Shown: piece by piece, positions 11,786 through 22,615 of the stretch
How positions within the stretch are numbered: the first letter of the stretch is position 1
Layout: every line of letters begins with the position of its first letter
Assembly (NCBI RefSeq): GCF_037126465.1
Contig: NW_026999353.1
Coordinates: 372,001 to 436,000, forward strand
Source of the DNA: Ornithodoros turicata
Taxonomy: Eukaryota > Arthropoda > Arachnida > Ixodida > Argasidae
Direction of reading: 5' to 3'
DNA length: 64,000 bases
Made by a program: the position numbers and the translations under genes
Notes under the pieces: model-generated
Told to the model about the DNA's origin: nothing
What the model saw: only the letters and a program-made list of their open reading frames with translations
The model's database searches: none

Positions 11786-12455
11786 GGGACTTCCCTACAC
11801 CCCCCAGGGGGGTGTACACCCTCCCTGCATTTTTGCAACACCCCCCCTGAAATTTCTCAGGTGACCCCAACCAGCTGGCCACCAACACGTTCTGGTAGTG
11901 AGTCCGGCGCAGCGAATTACATCCTGTATCAAACTTGAGCTGTAGGACCACAGACACGCAGATGATCGTACCATGCATTTGTCCAAAATAATTTGAAAGT
12001 GACTGTTCAATGCATATATTGCACGCATATACGAGCAAAAATGCGTGCGGGCACGCAAACTCAATGTGGATCATCAAGAACCATTCGCGCCCAACTCAAT
12101 CAAGCGAGGTATTCTGTTTTTTTTTTTTTCTAAGGTTTTCACCGTCGGTTGCTAGGTATTCATTGAGCTTCGTGAGACAAGGCGCTAGTCTTTTTTCTTT
12201 CTCGGTCGTGTGATTTTGCATCTTAATGTCGAAATGCCGTTCGTAATGAATCTGCATTCTAATGTACTGTGTTCTAACGTAATAACATGTACAAATAAAG
12301 CGGGAAAGCTGTCGAGATATGTCAGCATTGTGTCCACGATTATTTCTGTGTCTAAGAAGAATTCCGAATGTGGAACCTTCACCAAGCATACCCCCCCCCC
12401 CCTTGAAAGCTCGGCACCCCCCAAGCAGTGAATTTCTGGGGAAATTACTGCTCAG
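11786..12455. other. Sequence separating the two repeat arrays
   Basis: Unrelated sequence lying between AGGTGCAGGGA and TGCTCAGGTGTGATG, with C-rich tracts at both edges. It may be an insertion into a formerly continuous array. No coding motif seen. Confidence 0.4.
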
Positions 12456-12475
12456 GTGTGATGCGTGTTGGCTGC

Positions 12476-13100
12476 GTGCATATCTATACTTGCATGTGAA
12501 CCGCCCACCGCACGGCTGTTCTAAGAAAAAAAAAGGAATGAAGTCGGCCCAGTCGGAAAAATGTGAATGAAATTTGCCCAGGTGCGACGGCACCGTCACT
12601 TGATAGCGTTACAAGTGTGCATGTCCCTACTTCCATATATACCGCCTGCCACGCGGCTATTGCATCGAAAAATTTTGAACGAAGTCGACCCAGGCCGAGA
12701 AATTGCCAAAGAAGTTGGCAGAGTGCGGCGGTATCATCGCCTGGGGTGACAATGTGCATGTCCCTACTTGCGTGTAAACCACTGAGGCGCCACCTGAAAC
12801 AAAAAGCGAACAAAGTCGGCCCAGGCGGAAACAAATGTGAATGAGGTCGGCCCAGGTGTGGAAGCATCGCCGCTTGATAGGGTTGCCAGTGCGGATGTCT
12901 ATACCGCCATGTGAACCGCCCACCGCACTGCTGTTGCAAGGAAAAAATGCCTGTGAAGTTAGCGCAGGTGTGATGGTAGCATCGCTTGGGTGTGTTGGCA
13001 TTGTGCATGTCTGTACTTGCATGTAAACCACACACGCACCACCTGAAAAAAAAATCGCGAACGAAGTCGGCCAAGGTTGAAAAATGCGCAATGGTAAACG
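12476..13100. repeat. Tandem array 2 of ~137-bp units, same order as array 1
   Basis: Units begin at about 12,476, 12,618, 12,753, 12,892 and 13,004. The first four match, one for one and in order, units 2-5 of the array at 11,178. For example, the third of each carries CCACTGAGGCGCCACCTG. The two arrays are therefore copies of one higher-order repeat of about 0.5 kb in direct orientation. Confidence 0.85.
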
Positions 13101-13500
13101 AAGGCCATCCGCCACCGTGCCGACCACCGATCACTTCATAAGAATCTGATTAATTGTGTCATGTTGGAATATTAAACTTAGCTATCGTGCTTGAAGTTGC
13201 TTACATGTATCAGAACTTGTAATTAAAGCTACGCCATTGTGCTCACTTAATTGAATGTTAGACTTTTATAATAAAACTTGTAATTTTGATTGTAATCATA
13301 TTGATTAAAAATATCTCACTTGATTAAATGTGCTACTCTATCTTAATATAAATAAATAAATAATTATGATTCATTGAAAACTTGGGCGTATGATTACCAT
13401 TAATAAAAAAATTGTGGTCGATGTGTGATACCCCTTCAATGCTATTGCATCATACCTGTAAAAAGTATATTCTTTTTTACGTGTATTGTATAAAGTTCCT
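13101..13500. other. AT-rich spacer
   Basis: Low-complexity AT-rich DNA with an AAATAAATAAAT run near 13,350. Nothing else seen. Confidence 0.5.
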
Positions 13501-13504
13501 CCTG

Positions 13505-13715
13505 CTTCAGGTTTTGCAGCTAGATTTTCCCCATTCACAGATCGGCATTACAACATTGGATTTAATAAATATATTTCCACTTATGCTTTTGTGTATGGGT
13601 ATCCTTTGCATGTCTCTGCTTGTATGTAAACCGCCTACTGCACACCAGTTGTTGTGGGGAAAAAATTGCGAGTGAAGTCGGCCCAGGCTGAAAAATGTGC
13701 GAGGGTAAGCACACG
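13505..13715. repeat. Partial third copy of the ~137-bp repeat family
   Basis: The stretch repeats the array-1 head (TTTAATAAATATATTTCC near 13,560) and one unit (GCATGTCTCTGCTTGTATGT to AAGTCGGCCCAGGC). It confirms that head and unit travel together. Confidence 0.7.
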
Positions 13716-14315
13716 CGCAACCCTCTGACCACGCGCCGCCCATCGGTAAGCGCACGGACAACCCTTCACCCTCGCGCCGCCCGCGAGAAAAAAATAGGCG
13801 AGTAAAGTCAGCCTAGGGGTCAGGGGTCCATGTCTCTGACTAATCCCGTCTGTGAATCGGCCAGACATAATACTACTCCGATAGACTGCGCTAGCGCTTG
13901 AGTGAAAAGGAGGCACACGTAAAGCACGTGATACACCGTGCAGTGAAAAAGACAATAAAATCGTATGCCGTTTCGTCTTTATTGGTTGCTCAAAAACACT
14001 GTGGTTACAGTGTTCGCATTGGCGAGCCGGCTTCTGGCCTGTGAAGTACTTTGATTCGGAAGTCTGAACTAGGTTGACGAGTTTGCCATTCTCTTTGGTC
14101 TACGTAGATGGTTGCTGCTGCCAGACAAAGTAGATGCTGAGAACGTAACATCCGATGACTGTTCCACATATACTGCAGTATACTGCAACAAGTTGTTACA
14201 AGTTCCAAGTCGGGAACGCGTCCATCGTATCGTGTTTGAACTCCCCAAAATCTTGCTGCTTATACGCATTCTTGCTGCTTATTTCGCTCGACGATGTTCC
14301 CTGTTCTATATATCC
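13716..14315. other. No recognised gene
   Basis: Short open frames on both strands without family motifs. A degenerate copy of the 'GGCGAGTAAAGTCAG' part of the 137-bp repeat ends near 13,815. Confidence 0.4.
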
Positions 14316-14319
14316 GAGT

Positions 14320-14940
14320 TTTGCGGAAGAAAGTCTCTTGGGCGCATTCTATTCATTTGCCTTCAGTTTCACGACATGTTCTGCGAGAATATATTTGTCA
14401 ACATTCTAGTCAAACTGCGAAGTGTGTCGTCAACATTTCACTTACCGGGGCCGCCCGCAATGTTTCTAGAAGTCTGCCACAATGTGGGATCATCTGGAGT
14501 TCTTGCTGAAGAGATTCTTCTCTATACATTCTTTGGCCTCGACATCAGTTTCACGATATGCTCCGCGATAATATCTTTATCAACATTCCTCGTCAAACTG
14601 CGAAGTGTGTTGTCAACATTTCACTTGGCCGCCGCAATGTTTCTAGAAGTCTGCCGCAATGTGGAACCATCTGTTCTGTTCCATCTGTTCCATCAGTTCT
14701 TACACTGAAAATTCTCCTGGGTACATTGTTTGGCCTCGACATCCGTTCCACGACATGTTCCGTGAGAATATCTTTGTCGGCAATCCTAGTCAAACTGCGA
14801 TGTGCGTTGTCAACATTTTACACGCCGCAATGTCTCAACAAATCTGCCGCAATGTGAGTCGAGCTGAAGTTCTTGCAGAGGAAATTCTCCTTAGTACATT
14901 TTTTGGCCTAAACATTTCTTCCACGACATGTTCTCCGTTG
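14320..14940. repeat. Tandem repeat, ~185-bp unit, about 3.4 copies
   Basis: The anchor CACGACATGTTC (or close variants) recurs at about 14,370, 14,552, 14,749 and 14,922. Between anchors the order is the same: TTTGTCAACATTC, GTCAAACTGCGA, GTCAACATTT, CGCAATGT, AATTCTCCT, TTTGGCCTCGACAT. Spacing varies (182, 197, 173) through small indels, and one unit has a short GTTCCATCT run inserted. Function unknown. Confidence 0.88.
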
Positions 14941-16030
14941 ATTTGATTTCCGCATTCATTTCCGTGCACCGCCATGTCTTCTGACCAACTGGCAGAATCA
15001 ATAGCGTTCTTTTAGTCTCAGTTTCTGTGTCTCAATCTCCAACGGCTGTATCGAAGAGAGGAATATTTCATGAGCCTTCACAACGTAGATGACAACTTCG
15101 AAGACTTCGACGAGGACGATTCTCAATTTTCTCTGACCCACGACCCATTCCGCCTGCGCAGAGTCTTCTTTAATATCTGCGCAGGCGGTAAAACGTTCCA
15201 TTTTCTGCTCCAACGTGGTTGGCGGAGACACACGACTTAGAATGCCAGACCACGGGGAGCTTGTTTAGATGGTTTCGGATTCCAGGGTTGCAATATGTTG
15301 AACGACAAGATGCTGTTGGCCACGTAGATGTATAGAAGGTGACTTTGATCAGTAGTAGCGTAGACGTACAAATATTTTGTTCTATTCGACGTGGTAACAC
15401 CCAGTAGGATGGTGTCTCAATGTGCTTCTGATGTAATTATGTAGTATTGCGAGTAGCGATATTTTAGGGTGTAGAATACGTCCTCGAGTATGAGCTGCAC
15501 GTCGTATATGTAGTTTCTGTACCAATTTTTTTTTCGGTAGACACGGACCTCTCTCTTGACAATTTATTTCTGCGTGAAAGTGGTGGCTAAGTGTAGCTGT
15601 TAGTCACTGTTGCAACAACCTTCTTCTTGTTCGATTCCGCTACTTCAAAGTCTAAACTGACTAGGCCACCATTATTAACCAGGGTGGACGGAACAAGATA
15701 AACAGACAAAAATAGGAAACTATTGTCCGCCATGAGGCGCTTTCTGACGCGTTGCACAGTCAGTAAAGAGAGAGAGGGGGATGAAGATAAAGTGGATTTG
15801 CGCGCGCGTCAGGGAGCTGATTGTACTATCGCGGACGTATTTTGAGTACCAAAATACTGTTTAAGTATCTACATATCACATCTGGCGTTCCGCAACCCGG
15901 ACGTACAGTCACGGGTGTTTCTTTTGTCAGCATTGAGTACTTCCTGGAGTGAAGGTAAATTGTCCGGATGTCTGCAAATGCGCACGCTTTGTTCCCTCCC
16001 CGAGACAAGGTGCCCTCGCAATTCTACTCA
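14941..16030. other. Unclassified region with possible decayed minus-strand coding sequence
   Basis: On the minus strand, short open stretches follow one another from about 15,733 (a start codon with 48 codons to a stop) to about 15,000. They are interrupted by stops and frame changes. The composition is protein-like, rich in Tyr and hydrophobic residues, but I recognise no family. It could be an old gene or element remnant. Confidence 0.25.
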
Positions 16031-16033
16031 TTT

Positions 16034-16185
16034 AAGTCGGTAAGCCTGACCAGTTGTGTCGGAAACCTCTTGGAGCGCATGATGCTTCACAGACTCGAAT
16101 GGTGTCTCTAGAGGAGATCCTTCTTCCGCCAAGAAATGTCTGGTTTCCATCGGTATCGCTCGGCGCTGGATTCTCTCCTTAGCAC
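16034..16185 (+). pseudogene. LINE reverse-transcriptase fragment
   Basis: The plus strand encodes VSLTSCVGNLLERMMLHRLEW, a stop, and then FFRQEMSGFHRYRSALDSL. These match the consecutive RT blocks that in Jockey/CR1/R1-type LINEs read R-P-I-S-L-T-S-C-V-x-K and GFRxxRS. No RT is recognisable before or after, so this is an orphan piece of about 50 residues. Confidence 0.7.
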
Positions 16186-17457
16186 CGGAAGCAACGGCTC
16201 GCAAAAGATTAATGGTGGGTTGCATTCCTCGACGTGCAACGGTTGTATCATATACTCAGTCGAATTTTCATCTTGCACAGTGATTACTTGTGCTTCTCTT
16301 TTGCATCAAGGCGGAAAGCGTTAGGTCACAGATTTCCTTCGCGGGTGGACCCTATTTATTCCTGAGGGATACCTGAGGGAGACCCAGCGCCCGTTCCATC
16401 ATACTGTGGGGAACCGCAGGGAAGTGGGCATAGCCCGCTTCCGTTCAAAGTAGTTATGACAGGGTCTTAAATGAACTGTGAACGGATATTTGACGCCGCT
16501 GTTTCTGTGTGCGTCCTGGTAGAGTTTGCCTGTGTGGTACCGCGCACACAGCCTAAGCACTCAAAGCGCGTTAATTATTACAGACCCTAATCGGACGTTT
16601 TATATGGGCTAAAGTGTCGCTGGTTCCTGTCATGATAACAGAATTGCGGTCGAGTAAAAACCACAATGGTTGATAGGAGGGGATGACTCTTCTGTAAAGT
16701 TAGGTGCTTTCAAGCTGCTGGAAGCAGTGTGGGTTGCTTTGGCGTATGTCCGTCACTGTCACGAAAGTGTTTCGCTCCTCCTTTTTTACTCCCGGGGCGG
16801 GTTGGAAATTTTGGGTTCATAGACTATTGCGATCCCAATGAAGTCTTCTTAGGGATGTTTGGCATTGGCGGTACTTGTGCGCTTCAGCAGGACGGGCGTA
16901 GCACCCTTTCATTGTTTTTGAGGCGATGCAGTTTTTCTTTTGTAGAGCACGATGGTGTTCCCCTACATGTGTCCCGATCGGCGATGATGGCATGCCGCGG
17001 AGAGGCGATGACGGTGGTCTATCTCCATGGCCACGCCGGTGAAACTGAGAAGCGTGTGCTCCAGGCTCGTTCCATCCTCGTCGTTGTCCACCGGCAGCAA
17101 CACTTTTCCTTTTTGTAATTGTATGCAACATATATCAATGGGATCTGCAGAAATGAAACGCGAAAAAGAACAAAGAAGTAACATCAGTGGTGGATTTTGA
17201 ACACGATAATGCTTTATTTTTAAACGGACTCCCCGTTAGCGTTATCACAGAAATATTGGCAATATTGGCGCAAAATGGGTTTGCCAATATGGGTAGCCTA
17301 TGTTGGTCCAATATAATCGGAGCCGATATTGGATCAATGATTGCAATCTCGGCAGTCCATGTGGGTCCTAAATTGGAGCAGTATAGGGGTGCTGCTTCTG
17401 GTAGTCCAATTCCTGCGCTCGATATATTTAGCCAATTTTCCAGGAAATAAGCGTTAT
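16186..17457. other. No recognised gene; CCAATAT-rich segment at 17,230-17,440
   Basis: Between 17,245 and 17,440 the motif (C)CAATATTGG or close variants recurs several times in both orientations, giving an imperfectly palindromic stretch that may be a MITE remnant. The sequence GGGATGTTTGGCATTGGC (16,852-16,869) recurs near 34,000. Otherwise nothing recognised. Confidence 0.35.
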
Positions 17458-17469
17458 AAACAGCTTGAC

Positions 17470-17830
17470 GGCAAATCATTTCGAATTGTGCATGTTTATG
17501 CGCCGCTACGTTGTATTGAGCGATCGAACTTCTTCTGTCGATTCGACACCTTTCTTTTTGGCAACGAAAACTTGATACTTGCGGGCGATTTTAATTGCAC
17601 GATCGACCGACCGCCAACACGGTATGCAGGCGTACAGAGAACTCGAACGCCTTGTAAACCCCGATGCCTTAACTGATGTCCGGTCTCATATTCATGGCGA
17701 CATATACGAATTCAACTGGTTCGACTCCCGTCGCCATCACAGTCGCCTGCACCGCTTCTATATGTCTCCGGTAATGCTGCTGGTTTTCACGTTTCTTATT
17801 CCTATACTGATTTTTCTTGCTCAGGTATAA
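17470..17830 (+). pseudogene. LINE endonuclease (APE) fragment, copy 1
   Basis: One frame reads FRIVHVYAPL and LILAGDFNC, the N-V-Y-A-P and GDFN blocks of apurinic-type LINE endonucleases. After a frame change, ELERLVNPDALTDVRS and then FNWFDSRRHHSRLHRFYMS give the SRLDRxY-like block near the end of the domain. The first third of the endonuclease is missing. A one-base shift near 17,615 breaks it, whereas the paralogous stretch at 50,700-51,050 is continuous. Confidence 0.8.
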
Positions 17831-18326
17831 GCAATCAAGTTATATCTGCTTCAGAAAAGCATGTCCATGGACAAGCCACCCTGAGCAGTTGAAACACCTT
17901 CAGCTTTCCGAATACCGGCTGCTCAAGTCCCTCTGTGGCGGGTAAACAGACGCCTACACAAGCAGCAAAGGGATATTGACGTGTTCTGTCATGCTGGACC
18001 TGTCAGTGGGTGTGCCTGTGCAGTCAATATACAGTTGTTGTACTGTGAAATCTTCCACGTGAGACATCAGCTACCAGTGAAGGTTAAGTTGCTTGGCCAT
18101 GGGAGTCGAATTTCGGAAAGAATGTTCGTCTTATTCGTGTTTGGCTCAGCTACAGCAGACTGCATATTTGTAATTTGAAAATGCCTATCCCCAAAAATAA
18201 AGCATTTTGTGTGACAGAAACAGCCAACGCTTTCGCGTCTTCAAGTCCAGAACCGGCACACACGCGGGGCGAGGCAGGGAGCGTCAGAGAACAAATGAGA
18301 AAGGGAGAGGCTCGCTAGCGCCACAC

Positions 18327-19661
18327 CATCCGCCGGAAGCTGCCGTTTACGCAGTGGTCCAGGGAAAATGGCGGGCGATCAAACCCCGTGATCTCGAGGA
18401 GCCACTCCCCCGAGCTGCAGCGCGGGAAAAAAGCTCGGGTCCAGTGCGCATGCGCAGACCGACCTCCTTTCCCAACTTCCTTCCCCTTCTCTCCTCGGGT
18501 TTTTTCGTCCCCCCCCCCCCCCCCCCCCCAGGCTCGTCCGTTTGTCTTCGGCGCTTGCTGTCTTGCTGTAGAGCAACGATCATGCTGTCCCGAAGCAAAC
18601 AATCAAAAAGCGATGGTGTATGACAAATCAACTTTATTTGTCCTCGGGAACTGCCTCGAAAAAGCTACAGTACATATCTTTTTACGTCTTGTAACAGGCT
18701 TCACTGGAGCTTTAGGTGCTTCGACATCGAAGGGCAGTTCAAAAGCCAATGCTGAGCCATGTGCGTCGTTGTTGCCGATGGCTGCGGGAAAACTAAAACA
18801 AAACAAAAAATATATTGATGATCCGTAACTCTGCACGAAAATCACTGCTATGATAGGCAATCAATGTTGATTTCGTATTTGAACATTAAGGCATTTGTCA
18901 CGAATATTCGTAGATCACAGTGAATGAACGGCTGCGACTCGCATGAGGGTCAACTAGCATAACCACACATAATTTGATTAATGGCATATCAGAAACGTAC
19001 AAGTTACGGCAGTGCACTGCACAATGAAACGCCGCTAACGTACCGAGTGACTCGTAAATGTTGTACGTAATACACTTAACGTGATAAACCTGCATTACTT
19101 CCTTCAGTCACAAAAAAGTAATCAAACTTGTCCTATCGTTCACCTGCAGTACGTCGGAAAGAGTGCAGACTCCCTCTCTGACGATTTCAGCGTCATTTGG
19201 AGGTGCAGGGATTTCATGTCATGTTCGTCTTCCCGCTGTTGTGATGATGAGGTGGAGGTGCCATTCCGCTGTCACATTAGCAGTTCGCCACAATCTAAAT
19301 CTAAGGCATTCAAAACCTTCAAACTACCCCGTAGCGTCTGCGTGCACAACGGTTGCAGTCCGAGAGAACACCCGTGGCCGGACAGACGCGATGTCTCCGA
19401 TGTCTCCTCTGTCGTTTTTCTTTCTCCTCCGTTCGACTGCTTCCGCTGAGCGGTTCGCGCGTTCGGATGCTCGCTCCTCAGTCAAATGACTCTCGCCCAA
19501 TCAGCGCGAAGGAAACTGACGCCAGTATTTTAGACCAATGAGCATCCAAATATTTATACAAATAATTCGCAGCCAATCAGAGATCTTCCGAGCTCGCACG
19601 CCGGTGGCGACAATATTTTCGAGGCGGTGCGTTTCGCTTTAGAGCCGGCGGCTGGCCACAC
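18327..19661 (-). other. 1.33-kb insertion with promoter-like and exon-like signals
   Basis: This block is absent from the paralogous LINE copy at 51,680. Its junctions share a short CCACAC repeat. On the minus strand it starts with three CCAAT boxes (19,573-19,577, 19,535-19,539 and 19,497-19,501 on plus) and TATAAATA (19,551-19,558), then GC-rich leader-like sequence, and it ends in GC-rich DNA with a long poly-C tract (18,510-18,530). It looks more like a captured piece of a transcribed gene than a transposon. Source unknown. Confidence 0.5.
18603..18796 (-). CDS. Candidate terminal exon of an unrecognised small gene
   Basis: After a pyrimidine-rich tract ending in TTGTTTTGTTTTAG (near 18,797), the minus strand stays open for about 63 codons to a stop at 18,603. 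It encodes LPFDVEAPKAPVKPVTRRKK and a basic C-terminal tail. A candidate upstream exon at about 19,152-19,228 starts MKSLHLQM and ends at CAG|GTGAAC. Its splice phase is compatible with this exon and would give a protein of about 90 residues. No homologue recognised. The phase agreement could be chance (one in three). Confidence 0.3.
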
Positions 19662-19944
19662 ATAGCCCAGAGAGACAAAAAAAAAAAGCAATGCAAAAAG
19701 CTGCTCAACTATCGCCCAACGACTCGCCCGACACAAGAGGTCGCGTGAGTTTTTCCCAACGACAGAATTATAGTACACGTTCATCCGCTTGGCGCTGGCA
19801 AGCACGTATCATGTCAACCTGTTAAAATGACTGCTATTAAAGTAGCTTCTTCTAATCATGTCTTGAGTTTCATTAAGTTTCACGTGTTGATTAGTTGATG
19901 CCGCTTAGCTTCTGGAGGCCCGGACTACGAAAGCTCAGAGTGTC

Positions 19945-20125
19945 ATCGATACATTTATGCTGGTCTTCGTGCGCACCTTACACGTGAGCAGAGCCTTTAT
20001 AGTACCCTGGGTTGTTCTCGTTGGTGGTTGTCATCAACACGTCTTTTCCGCCATACCCAAGGTGAATGGGAGACTATGTTCTATCCGCAGAGTTAGGACC
20101 GTACGAAGCGAGTCTCCCTCAGTTC
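19945..20125 (+). pseudogene. C-terminal block of L1/Tx1-like LINE ORF2, copy 1
   Basis: The frame reads AGLRAHLTREQSLYSTLG and then WWLSSTRLFRHTQGEWETMF. The same terminal block (RAGLxxH...RRWLTSTRLFRHVQGEWQIMF-like) closes the much longer minus-strand ORFs at 52,846, 55,675 and 63,654, which ties this element to that LINE family. Confidence 0.8.
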
Positions 20126-20748
20126 TGGATTGATCTTATGGTCTGTGGGCAAGCCCAGCAATCCACCTTAGGTTGGAGTTGTTCTCCAGTAGGTAGGCAA
20201 GAATTGCGATACGTGTATAAGGGTCAGCAATCATACTTACTTGATGACAATACACGCGGTTGTGCTAACCATATGTTAACGTCGCTGGTTTCGATCGGGC
20301 TAGTTGCAGGCAAAGTGACTTCATCAGTCCTGCTGTATTCTACTGTGTTGAGCGTTCGTTAGAATAGTGTCATTGTCATTTTGTTGTTTGCTACTGTACC
20401 GCGTCTACGAGTTGTCGATTAAGTCTACTGGACTACGATAGTTGCCTACTCCAGCTGTACACCTTCACTGTAGCCGTCTCGGCTCTGGACATTTTTCGTA
20501 TCCAGAGACATGCTTCAAATCTCTTTCTCTCCGCGATTTCAAGGTTACTTGTTGACAAACTAACCAGCACAGCTGGTGCCGCTGCTGAATATCCGTAGGA
20601 TGCCTGCTGTCCTGTACACCTCAATTCTGTTATGCTGCTAGACTCCCTGCATCTTGTCATTGCATGGCGGCATTGCAGGCACCTATAACAAGCATTCATT
20701 CCGCTAGCGTCCACACCTACCACTCTCGAACATTCTAGTAACAGTGAA

Positions 20749-21003
20749 TATGCACTTGCGGCAGCAGCAGTGCAGTTTCTTCTACGGGAGATTAAACAAA
20801 CTATAGTCATCGTTAGAGATAAGTTGACGACATCTCCTGGGTATATTTCTTCAGCTCAAACAGGAAGGGTGAGGTTGGTGGCGCATGTTTTGGTGGAAGT
20901 TTTCCTTGTCCCGATTCTCTTTGCAGATTGTCAGATGCACTTGCGGCAGCAGCAGTGAAGCTTCTTGTTCGGCAGATTAAACGACTATTGTTGTCGTTAC
21001 AGG
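20749..21003 (+). repeat. Duplicated 5' leader motif of the CR1-like LINE
   Basis: A block of about 70 bases starting ATGCACTTGCGGCAGCAGCAG occurs at 20,749 and again at 20,935, some 186 bases apart, with moderate divergence. Repeated 5' monomers can act as LINE promoters; that role here is an inference. Confidence 0.6.
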
Positions 21004-21121
21004 TGAGCGTATGATGTAATATATTCTTCACCTTTCTGGCTGCTATATTCTACTACTGCTGTTGCACGTGCATACTGTGACTTTTGTTCTCTTGTACTGT
21101 ATTTAATTTGTTGTTGTCGGA

Positions 21122-21897
21122 ATGAGTGACCCCATTAAAATCGCAATCAAAGAGTTACACAGACTACTGCTTGAAATATCGGCAAATGTTGATGCTCAAT
21201 TCACCGAAACGCAACGAATATTTCAAGCTAAAATAACAGACATGGATAGAAAATTGGGTGCTGCATTTGAGGAGCTCGACAAGTGTGTGAGTCTTGTGAG
21301 CGACTTATTTGAGAAGCTGCATGAAGCTGTGAATCATCTGACAAAAACCTCGAGCCCAACATATGGCCGCATAGGAAAAATTAAAGCAAGAGAACTGGCA
21401 CCTCCACAAAGACATGGAAAGGCTCACTGCTGATTTGATTTTACTGAAGCAGCACACTCGTAAGAATAGTATCGAAATGCATGGTCTTCCACCTCGTGCT
21501 GATGAGAAGTTCCCCAGACACTGCTATAGAAGTGGGAAGTAAATTGAGTGTAGATCTGGTCGGTAGCGATATCAATGCTGCCCATAGGGCACAGACTACG
21601 AACGTACCTAATATAGTTGTCAGATTTATTTCTCGGTTTACTCGTAACACATTCCTGGCTATGGCCAAGCAAAAACGGCTGACTACTGCTCAGTTTGGAT
21701 TCGATTCGGGTTTGCCGGTGTTTATTAATACACTTATGTCCCGATGTAGAGGTTCTGTTGGGTAAAACTACCCAACGAAAAAAGGAATTACAGAGGAAAT
21801 TTGTGTGGGTTACGGATGGTAATATATTTATCAGAAGAACCCATGATTCTAAAGCCATCCATATTGACTCCGAAAGCGCTCTGATGAAATTTGAGTG
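21122..21897 (+). pseudogene. LINE ORF1 protein, coiled coil plus FP/RRM-like domain (frameshifted)
   Basis: The first 103 codons (MSDPIKIAIKELHRLLLEIS onward) are rich in heptad-like Leu/Ile/Val spacing, as in coiled-coil ORF1 proteins. After a frame change near 21,400 the sequence continues with NSIEMHGLP, DINAAHRAQ, VVRFISRFTRNTFL, KRLTTAQFGF and KFVWVTDGNIFIR. That is the block order of the FP/transposase-22-like nucleic-acid-binding domain in arthropod LINE ORF1 proteins. It would package LINE RNA. At least two further indels make this copy inactive. Confidence 0.75.
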
Positions 21898-21959
21898 AAA
21901 AATAAATGCAAGAAAGAAACGAAAGAAAACGTTGAAATAACCTGCGTACCACAGCCCGC

Positions 21960-22615
21960 GATATTTGTTCTATCTTCCATCGGAACATTAGGGGGGCAAA
22001 AAAAAAAAAAACTTGAGCTTGCCTTATCATTTTTCTCTAGCCTCAATGTTCAATATGACGCTCTATGTTTTTCGTAAACTTTGTCATGGGACAACGAGTG
22101 CTTGGGTGTCCCAGCATACAATGCCTACTCATTGTGTTGGCAATATAGCAAGGATGGCGTAACGGGCGGCGGTGTGTGCATTTTTATTGGAGATGACATG
22201 ACTAGTTTTTGTAGAACTGATATTTCCTTCCGTTCCCCCGATGTATGAGAAGTATTGTTTGTGCAAGTGGGACAGTCCATTCTTCTTTGTCGTGTATATC
22301 GTTCACCTAGATGTGCCTTAAACATTTTCTTGGATAAGTTTGAGAATCTTCTATTCGCTATTACGTGGGGTACTTTAACATTCATTTAGTCAAACCGTAT
22401 CCACTTTACACTCATCTAATTGAATCATTCGGTCTTCGTAATGCTAGTCAATTGCCTACTACAATATGTGACACATGTGCCACGTTACTTGATCACATTC
22501 TTATAAAGGATCAAAGACTCATCGAGGCTGGTGTGCTCGATATCGGGGTAACTGTTCACTGCGCCATTTTTGTCAAGCTACAAGGTCCCCCTGTACGTAA
22601 CGCACAAAATTAAAA
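21960..22615 (+). pseudogene. LINE ORF2 endonuclease domain (frameshifted)
   Basis: Blocks that can be read in sequence: FHRNIRGAKKKKLELALSF, DNECLGVPAYNAYS, GGGVCIFIGDDM, VLFVQVGQSILLC, GVYRSP-like and YFNIHLVKPYP, then LLDHILIKD. They correspond to the N-R-S, G-G-V, Y-R-P, GDFN and LDxI motifs of an APE endonuclease that nicks target DNA for target-primed reverse transcription. An A-homopolymer near 21,999 and several indels disrupt the frame. The open part at the end runs 82 codons. Confidence 0.75.

Larger units (their letters stand above)
17458..20580 (+). mobile_element. Internally deleted L1/Tx1-like LINE, copy 1
   Basis: The segment begins inside an AP-endonuclease domain and ends with a C-terminal LINE block plus 3' flank. 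It has no reverse transcriptase between them. It aligns end to end with 50,683-52,650 on the same strand. Both copies start at the same point (GCTTGACG...) and finish at about the same point (CTTGTTGA(T/C)AAACTAA), while their outer flanks differ. Copy 1 is longer because of a 1.33-kb insertion (18,327-19,661). I infer a non-autonomous derivative with fixed ends. Confidence 0.75.

Noticed and set aside
11178..13100. CRISPR-like array
   Set aside because: Units are ~137 bp, diverged and contiguous, with no short constant repeats separated by unique spacers. The genome is eukaryotic.
18315..18631. Several overlapping ~95-codon frames around 18.5 kb
   Set aside because: All pass through a 20-base poly-C tract in GC-rich DNA; they are open because of composition and lack motifs.
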